This document shows, piece after piece, positions 59,592 to 64,000 of a stretch of 64,000 nucleotides of DNA (position 1 is the stretch's first letter; each line of letters opens with the position of its first letter). Under the pieces are notes generated by a model. That model ran no database searches. It was not told the origin of the DNA and worked only from the letters and a program-made list of their open reading frames with translations. Source of the DNA: Acidobacteriota bacterium (lineage in GTDB: Bacteria; Acidobacteriota; Thermoanaerobaculia; Gp7-AA8); the NCBI GenBank assembly GCA_003223645.1, contig QHVT01000003.1, forward strand, positions 558,001 to 622,000, given 5' to 3'. A program made the translations under genes and the position numbers.

Positions 59592-60340
59592 CCCAGGTGT
59601 ACGTCGAGCAGGTGATCATCGGCGCGCTCGTGATTCTCACGGTGTGGGTGCTCGCGGCCGGCGTGCTTCCGGTGATTCCGAAAGAGTTAAACGAGATCGC
59701 CGGCGGCGTGATGTTCATCGGCGGCGCGTATGTCGCCGGCATCCTCTATGACCGCTGCGCGGACTCGCTCCTCGAGCGCATCGAGCGGCGTCGTCGGCTC
59801 CGATTCGCGATGAAACGGTTCGACCTCGAATGGCCGCTGAAACGGGATCCATTCCCGCAGTTCGGCCACAAGCAGCGGATCGAGTCGTCCGTCTTCGGAT
59901 ACATCAACTCGCGCATGCGCATTTTGCGCGCGCTGACGACGCTGCTGCCCGCGATGACCGTCGCGGCGCTCATCCTCAACGATCCGGGGAACCGATTCTT
60001 TGCCGCGCCTGCGACCGGTGTGATCTACGTGCTGTACGGCGTTCTCGCCTGCCTCGTGGAGTATCCGACGACCCATCACTGGAAAGAACTGAACACGCAT
60101 CGAGCACCGCCGTTCGTGCTCGAGCCGATCGTGCTCGGCTTCATCGCGATGACCGTACTGGCCTTTGAGGTTGCGAGACTCGATTGCGAGCATTGTGTGC
60201 GCGCACTCGAGATCGCGATCGCCGGTACGACGCTCACGCTGATCTCCGCGTGGGCATGGCAGCGCGTAAACGTGACGCTGATGCAGCTGATCATCACACT
60301 CCACTCGAAGACACCTGATACGCTGAAGGAATCAGCGTGA
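59582..60340 (+). CDS. Hypothetical membrane protein, six predicted helices
   Basis: I do not recognise this 252-residue protein. It has about six hydrophobic segments: VIIGALVILTVWVLAAGV, IAGGVMFIGGAYVAGILY, LTTLLPAMTVAALIL, ATGVIYVLYGVLACLV, VLGFIAMTVLAFEVA and AIAGTTLTLISAWAW. A 60-residue basic cytoplasmic loop between helices 2 and 3 contains RIERRRRLRFAMKRFDL. A Cys pair (DCEHC) lies before the last helix. It overlaps the Nudix gene by 10 bases and is followed closely by another small membrane protein, so the genes 57820-60780 form one transcription unit. Confidence 0.75.
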   Translation: MEVTQVYVEQVIIGALVILTVWVLAAGVLPVIPKELNEIAGGVMFIGGAYVAGILYDRCADSLLERIERRRRLRFAMKRFDLEWPLKRDPFPQFGHKQRIESSVFGYINSRMRILRALTTLLPAMTVAALILNDPGNRFFAAPATGVIYVLYGVLACLVEYPTTHHWKELNTHRAPPFVLEPIVLGFIAMTVLAFEVARLDCEHCVRALEIAIAGTTLTLISAWAWQRVNVTLMQLIITLHSKTPDTLKESA

Positions 60341-60357
60341 ACGCGGAGGTCGTCCCG

Positions 60358-60780
60358 ATGGCTGAAGAAACGCAGAGCTACGAGAATCACAAACGCTATT
60401 ACTGGCCTTACCACTTCGTCGCCATGCCGGTGCTCATCCTTAACCTGCTGGTGCGCATCGCCTTCGTCGTGCGCTGGTGGTCGTGGCCGAATCTGTGGGA
60501 AGTCGTCGTCGCCGTCGCGTTAGTCGCGCTGACGGCCTCCGCGCGCGTCTTCGCGCTGACGGTACAGAATCGATTGATCCGTTTCGAAGAGCGCGCGCGT
60601 TTGCGCGAGCTCGGCATCGACGCATCGCGCTACTCGACGAGCCAGTTGATCGCGATGCGCTTCTGCTCCGACGCCGAACTGCCGGAGCTCGCGCGCACGA
60701 TCGCGGACGAGAACCTGCGCAGCGGCGACGCGATCAAACGCCGCATCCGCAGCTGGCGGCCCGATTACCTGCGCGCGTGA
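60358..60780 (+). CDS. DUF6526-like two-helix membrane protein
   Basis: A 140-residue protein with two N-terminal membrane helices (HFVAMPVLILNLLVRIAFVV and VVVAVALVALTASARVFAL) and a C-terminal helical tail (RFEERARLRELGIDASRYS, IADENLRSGDAIKRRIRSW). The start ENHKRYYWPYHFVAMPVLI matches the DUF6526 pattern as I remember it. I chose ATG 60358 because GGAGG lies 8 bases upstream; GTG 60337 overlaps the previous stop. Function unknown. The stop overlaps a GTG of the next gene. Confidence 0.75.
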   Translation: MAEETQSYENHKRYYWPYHFVAMPVLILNLLVRIAFVVRWWSWPNLWEVVVAVALVALTASARVFALTVQNRLIRFEERARLRELGIDASRYSTSQLIAMRFCSDAELPELARTIADENLRSGDAIKRRIRSWRPDYLRA

Positions 60781-60782
60781 GA

Positions 60783-61238
60783 ATGCGTTGCATCGCCGGC
60801 CTGCTCCTGTTCGCAGCGGCGTGTGCGCAAACACCTGACACGCCGCCGTCGCAGCCCGTGAAGAATGCCGCGGCCGCTCCGCCGCCGGCACCCGCACCGG
60901 CTCCGCGTGCCGAACATCCGCTCGATCGTATTCCGACCGCGCAATCACCGAACGATCCGTGGCGCTTTCCGCCGATCCGTCCGGTCTTGGTCCATTCCGT
61001 GCCGGCGCGTTACACCGAGGTCGCGCGAAAGGCGCGTCTTCAGGGCGACGTCATCCTCGAGTTGTTGATCGAGCGCGATGGTCGGGTGAGTAACGCGAAG
61101 GTCCTCAAGTCGCTGCCGATGGCGTTGGACATGTCGGCGCTGACCGCCGTGAGGGAATGGCGCTACACGCCCGGCAAGGATCGAAACGGCGCGCCCGTGC
61201 GAACGCTGTGGAACGTCACCGTGCCGTTCCGCCTCTAA
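60783..61238 (+). CDS. TonB C-terminal domain protein, possible lipoprotein
   Basis: A 151-residue exported protein. MRCIAGLLLFAAACAQTPD looks like a lipoprotein signal with the acceptor Cys near residue 14, although the lipobox is not strict. A Pro/Ala-rich spacer (AAAPPPAPAPAPRAEHP) follows, then a TonB C-terminal domain: PARYTEVARKARLQGDVILE, LIERDGRVSNAKVLKSLPM, LTAVREWRYTPGKDRNGAPV, ending VTVPFRL. Unlike real TonB it has no membrane-spanning N-terminus, as in other orphan TonB-domain proteins of acidobacteria. It is the end of the run of plus-strand genes and converges with hpt. Confidence 0.85.
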   Translation: MRCIAGLLLFAAACAQTPDTPPSQPVKNAAAAPPPAPAPAPRAEHPLDRIPTAQSPNDPWRFPPIRPVLVHSVPARYTEVARKARLQGDVILELLIERDGRVSNAKVLKSLPMALDMSALTAVREWRYTPGKDRNGAPVRTLWNVTVPFRL

Positions 61239-61246
61239 GACGCCCG

Positions 61247-61762
61247 TCAGTCCGACAGCACCTGCACTTCCGGAATGTTGCGGTACTTCTCCGCGAAGTC
61301 GAGTCCGTACCCGATCACGAACTGCGGGTCGATGCTGAAGCCGACGTACGTCGGCGTGAACGGCACTTTGCGCGCCTTCGGCTTGTCGAGGAACGCCGCC
61401 GTCTTCACCATCGCCGCGCCGCGGCTCTCGATGTAGTTGTTCACTTCGCGGATGGAGAGCCCGCTGTCGATGATGTCCTCGACGATCAGCACGGCCTTGC
61501 CGCGCATGTCGAGCTGCGGCTCTTTGAGGATCGTCACCACGCCCGACGAATATTTTTCGTTGCCGTAGCTGCTGATCTGAATGAAGTCGAGCGCGACGTC
61601 CATCGTCATGTTGCGCACGAGGTCCGCGCAGAAAAACACGGCGCCTTTCAGCACGCAGAGCGCGATCATGTCCTGCCCCGCGAAGTCCGCGCTGATCTGC
61701 TTCCCCATTTCCGCGACGCGGCGGTCGATCTGTTCGCGATTGATTAACGTCGTCTGTGCCAT
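61247..61762 (-). CDS. hpt: Hypoxanthine phosphoribosyltransferase
   Basis: A purine salvage enzyme that converts hypoxanthine or guanine plus PRPP to IMP or GMP. The 171-residue product has the flexible-loop region SSYGNEKYSSGVV and the PRPP-binding motif VLIVEDIIDSGLSI, followed by PTYVGFSIDPQFVIGYGLDFAE. I use ATG 61762; an ATG at 61777 is possible. Its start region overlaps the start of the divergent gene at 61756, so the two genes share a promoter zone inside each other's 5' ends. Confidence 0.96.
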   Translation of the reverse strand: MAQTTLINREQIDRRVAEMGKQISADFAGQDMIALCVLKGAVFFCADLVRNMTMDVALDFIQISSYGNEKYSSGVVTILKEPQLDMRGKAVLIVEDIIDSGLSIREVNNYIESRGAAMVKTAAFLDKPKARKVPFTPTYVGFSIDPQFVIGYGLDFAEKYRNIPEVQVLSD

Positions 61763-63312
61763 TCGTGCCAGAATCATACATCGAGGTCTTGAGGGTGACG
61801 GTCGCTGAGAGTCTGCCTCTGCAGAAGCGATACGAGCGTATTTCCGACCGCCTGAAAGCGGCCTGGACGTCGCATCAATTCGTCACCGGCACCTATCATC
61901 ACTTCCTTGCAGCGCCGCTTCCGTACAACGTCGATTTCACGCGCATCTATCACCGCCTGCGCGATCTCGCGACGACGATGGAGCAGGGAAAGCTCATCGC
62001 CACGATCGCTGCCGTCACCGATCTCGAAGACGCGCTCGATCGCGTGACGCGTTACCTCCTCGCCGCCGATGACGCGATCAGTCCGTCGCTGCTGCGACGC
62101 TTTTTCGAAAGGCTCAAGCGTCAGGACGACACGATCATCGAGTACCTGATCCGCTTCTATCTTTACGCCGACGCGGTCGAAGCCGATCGCCGCGACAAGC
62201 TCGACTTCCTCTTCACGCGCCTCGGCGAAGACTTCGATGCGCGCCGCGGCGAGTACGTGACGCGCGAGTCGCTCGAGCTGCGCCCGCGCGTGATGGAACT
62301 GGTGTCGCTGCTCAACGTCGCGTCCGCGCCGCGCGAAGAAGTCGTGCGCGTCACCCGCGCCGTGCGCTCGATGCGCGACGACATCTCGACTGCATCGAAG
62401 TTCGACGACCTCGCCGAGCGCAATCTGCTGAAGGACGCGCGCACGTTCAAACATCGCGTCGGCGATCTCTTCTTCGATCCCGACGTGCTCTTGGCGATCA
62501 TCGAGCTGAACGTCGCCGCGAAGAATCACTTCCTCCGCCTCTATCGCGGCGAGGAGCAGCGCATCCTCGAGGACTCCGCGAAGCTGATGGAGCACGGCGA
62601 CGCGATCGAGCGCAACTTCGGCGACGCGAATCCCGCGCTCATCGAAGAGATCGCGCGCTTCCGCGAGTTCAAGGAGCGCTTCGACTCGCTGCGCGCACAG
62701 TCGAACATCAAGTACGACGTCGTCTCGCGGTTGAAGACGAGCATGAACAACATCCTCGCGCAGCTCGATCGCGGGCTGGACGTCGAAGAAGAAGCACCCG
62801 AGGAATTGCCGGCGCAGTTTTTCGACGACGCGCAACATGTCGAAGACGTCACGTCGCGGTTCGGACGCGGCGAGCCGCTGCTCGATTTTCTCGTGCGCAT
62901 CGGGGTGGCGATCGAATCCGGCCAGAGGGACACGCTGCTGCTGCGCCTCGAGCCATGGGAAGTCGCGGCCTACGAGAAACTCCTCGGCCGCCGCGACGCG
63001 GAGTCGGAAAACGACACGGAAGAGTTGTGGATGCTGCACGTGCGCGCGGCGGCGTTGCGCGTGAAGGTGGATGAAGAGGCGACGATCCTCGCGACGGCGA
63101 TCGCCGCGGGCGTGCACCCCGAGGCGACGCTGTTCACGCGCGCGAAACAGAGCCTGGATCTCGCGAAAGAGCTCGACGCGCTGTTCGCGGACTTCCTGCA
63201 GGAGGCGGTGTACTACTCGAATCGCCAGATCCTGCATCAACTCTATCGATCGAGATTTCGCTTACTCCGAGGGTTTTCCGGCCTCTGGTTGATTTACGAT
63301 CGCGGCGCATGA
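61756..63312 (+). CDS. Conserved hypothetical all-helical protein, 518 aa
   Basis: I do not recognise the family. No signal peptide or membrane helix is present. The protein is predicted almost entirely helical, rich in Arg, Glu, Asp and Leu (LEDALDRVTRYLLAADDAIS, DRRDKLDFLFTRLGEDFDAR, DGDAIERNFGDANPALIEEI-like stretches) with an acidic patch (DVEEEAPEELPAQFFDD) near residue 335. It could be a scaffold or regulatory protein. The start is uncertain: GTG 61756 overlaps the divergent hpt start by 7 bases, and GTG 61765 or 61792 would also serve. It ends in IYDRGA just before a fumarylacetoacetase-family gene. Confidence 0.7.
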   Translation: MPFVPESYIEVLRVTVAESLPLQKRYERISDRLKAAWTSHQFVTGTYHHFLAAPLPYNVDFTRIYHRLRDLATTMEQGKLIATIAAVTDLEDALDRVTRYLLAADDAISPSLLRRFFERLKRQDDTIIEYLIRFYLYADAVEADRRDKLDFLFTRLGEDFDARRGEYVTRESLELRPRVMELVSLLNVASAPREEVVRVTRAVRSMRDDISTASKFDDLAERNLLKDARTFKHRVGDLFFDPDVLLAIIELNVAAKNHFLRLYRGEEQRILEDSAKLMEHGDAIERNFGDANPALIEEIARFREFKERFDSLRAQSNIKYDVVSRLKTSMNNILAQLDRGLDVEEEAPEELPAQFFDDAQHVEDVTSRFGRGEPLLDFLVRIGVAIESGQRDTLLLRLEPWEVAAYEKLLGRRDAESENDTEELWMLHVRAAALRVKVDEEATILATAIAAGVHPEATLFTRAKQSLDLAKELDALFADFLQEAVYYSNRQILHQLYRSRFRLLRGFSGLWLIYDRGA

Positions 63313-63367
63313 GCCGGCACGGCCGGCTGCGTAGGTTGGCCTAGCCCTTCGGCACACGGAAGGTGAA

Positions 63368-64000
63368 ATGAAGCTTTACCGGTATCTACATGATGGTCGT
63401 GTCTTGGAGTCGTCCGAAGTTCCAGCCGGCGCGAAGCTCGTCGCGCCGGTGACGCCGACGAAGATCGTTTGCGTCGGCCGCAACTACGCCGAGCATGCGA
63501 AAGAGCTCGGCAACGAAGCGCCGTCCGAGCCGCTGCTTTTTCTGAAGCCGCCGAGCGCGATTCTCGATCCCGACGGAACGATCGTTCGTCCGCCGGTCTC
63601 GCAGAGTGTGCAGCACGAAGGCGAGCTCGCGATCGTGGTCGGCAAGGAAGCGAAGAATGTGAAAGCGGACAACTGGCGCAACTACGTTCTCGGCTTCGCC
63701 TGCGCCAACGACGTCACCGCGCGCGATCTGCAGAAGAAGGACGTGCAGTTCACGCGCGGTAAAGGCTTCGACACGTTTTGCCCGATCGGGCCGTGCATCG
63801 AGACGGAGCTCGACGTGTCGAGCTTGCGCGTGCAGGTGCGCGTGAACGGCGAGACGCGGCAGAACGGCTCGACGTCGCAGATGATTTTCTCGTGCGCGTT
63901 CCTCGTCGAGTACATCAGCGCGATCATGACGCTGATGCCGGGCGACGTGATTCTCACCGGCACGCCTTCCGGCGTCGGCCCGCTCAATGCCGGCGACACC
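63368..64000 (+). CDS. Fumarylacetoacetate hydrolase family protein, 5' part
   Basis: A hydrolase/isomerase of the FAH superfamily, which cleaves carbon-carbon bonds of or decarboxylates 2,4-dioxo acids with Mg2+. The first 211 residues are present; the frame is open at the window end. [19 protein letters not shown] is followed by FLKPPSAI, the metal ligands in [36 protein letters not shown] and [14 protein letters not shown]. The ATG at 63368 has a GGAAGG ribosome site nearby. The exact substrate cannot be deduced. Confidence 0.94.
   Translation, partial: MKLYRYLHDGRVLESSEVPAGAKLVAPVTPTKIVCVGRNYAEHAKELGNEAPSEPLLFLKPPSAILDPDGTIVRPPVSQSVQHEGELAIVVGKEAKNVKADNWRNYVLGFACANDVTARDLQKKDVQFTRGKGFDTFCPIGPCIETELDVSSLRVQVRVNGETRQNGSTSQMIFSCAFLVEYISAIMTLMPGDVILTGTPSGVGPLNAGDT

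Overview
The window is one contiguous high-GC bacterial chromosome segment, rich in GATC- and CGCG-like words, with genes packed on both strands. No rRNA, tRNA, CRISPR array, transposase or prophage was seen. The organism looks like a Gram-negative rod of Acidobacteriota type. MurE carries the DNPR signature of meso-diaminopimelate addition. A complete mreBCD-mrdA-rodA rod set is present. A predicted outer-membrane barrel, a TonB-like lipoprotein and a sulfated or aminated surface-glycan cluster point to a diderm. The assignment to Acidobacteriota is inference from gene content and from the characteristic dispersed repeats; the cell-wall and housekeeping gene calls are firm.

Layout. 0-7 kb: 3' end of glmM, an SDR dehydrogenase, a histone-H1-like lysine-rich protein, carB (minus), an unknown protein and a YkvA-type protein. 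7-23.7 kb: an uninterrupted division and cell wall (dcw) cluster, mraZ-rsmH-ftsL-ftsI-murE-murF-mraY-murD-ftsW-murG-murC-ftsQ-ftsA-ftsZ, headed by a four-repeat MraZ operator and closed by a strong terminator; murB and ddl are not in it. 23.8-30.3 kb: a five-gene minus-strand operon for surface glycan (glycosyltransferase, small DegT-like PLP protein, sulfotransferase, WbqC-like protein, WecE-like aminotransferase), followed by a low-GC methyltransferase. 30.3-36 kb: a secreted fibre-like protein, guaA, an HU protein, an S4 RNA-binding protein, a histidine phosphatase and a 21/42-bp minisatellite. 36-43.3 kb: rodA, mrdA, mreD, mreC, mreB and a FecR-domain protein, all minus. 43.7-54.5 kb: a PpiD-like foldase, thioesterase, rarA, threonine dehydratase-like enzyme, Ig-repeat secreted protein, 948-aa outer-membrane protein and lipid kinase. 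54.7-64 kb: asnS, RNase J, an UppP-SGNH fusion, Nudix, two membrane proteins, a TonB-like lipoprotein, hpt, an unknown helical protein and the start of a fumarylacetoacetate hydrolase family gene.

The striking feature is a dense population of dispersed palindromes in almost every gap. One class has arms built of tandem 7-nt units (one type 8-nt), with the reverse-complement array a short distance away. At least five unrelated unit sequences share this architecture (GATGGCR, GCAGAAG, ATTGAGG, GTGCCGG, and the 8-mer GCGCAACC). A second class is a simple palindrome with GTCATCCTGAG ends. Members sit exactly at start and stop codons, supply stop or start codons, nest inside one another, and lie in frame inside murE, murD and murG, where they are translated. 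Others encode the tails of FtsL and FtsQ and the N-terminus of RNase J. This protein-invading, self-complementary repeat system is the most interesting content of the window.
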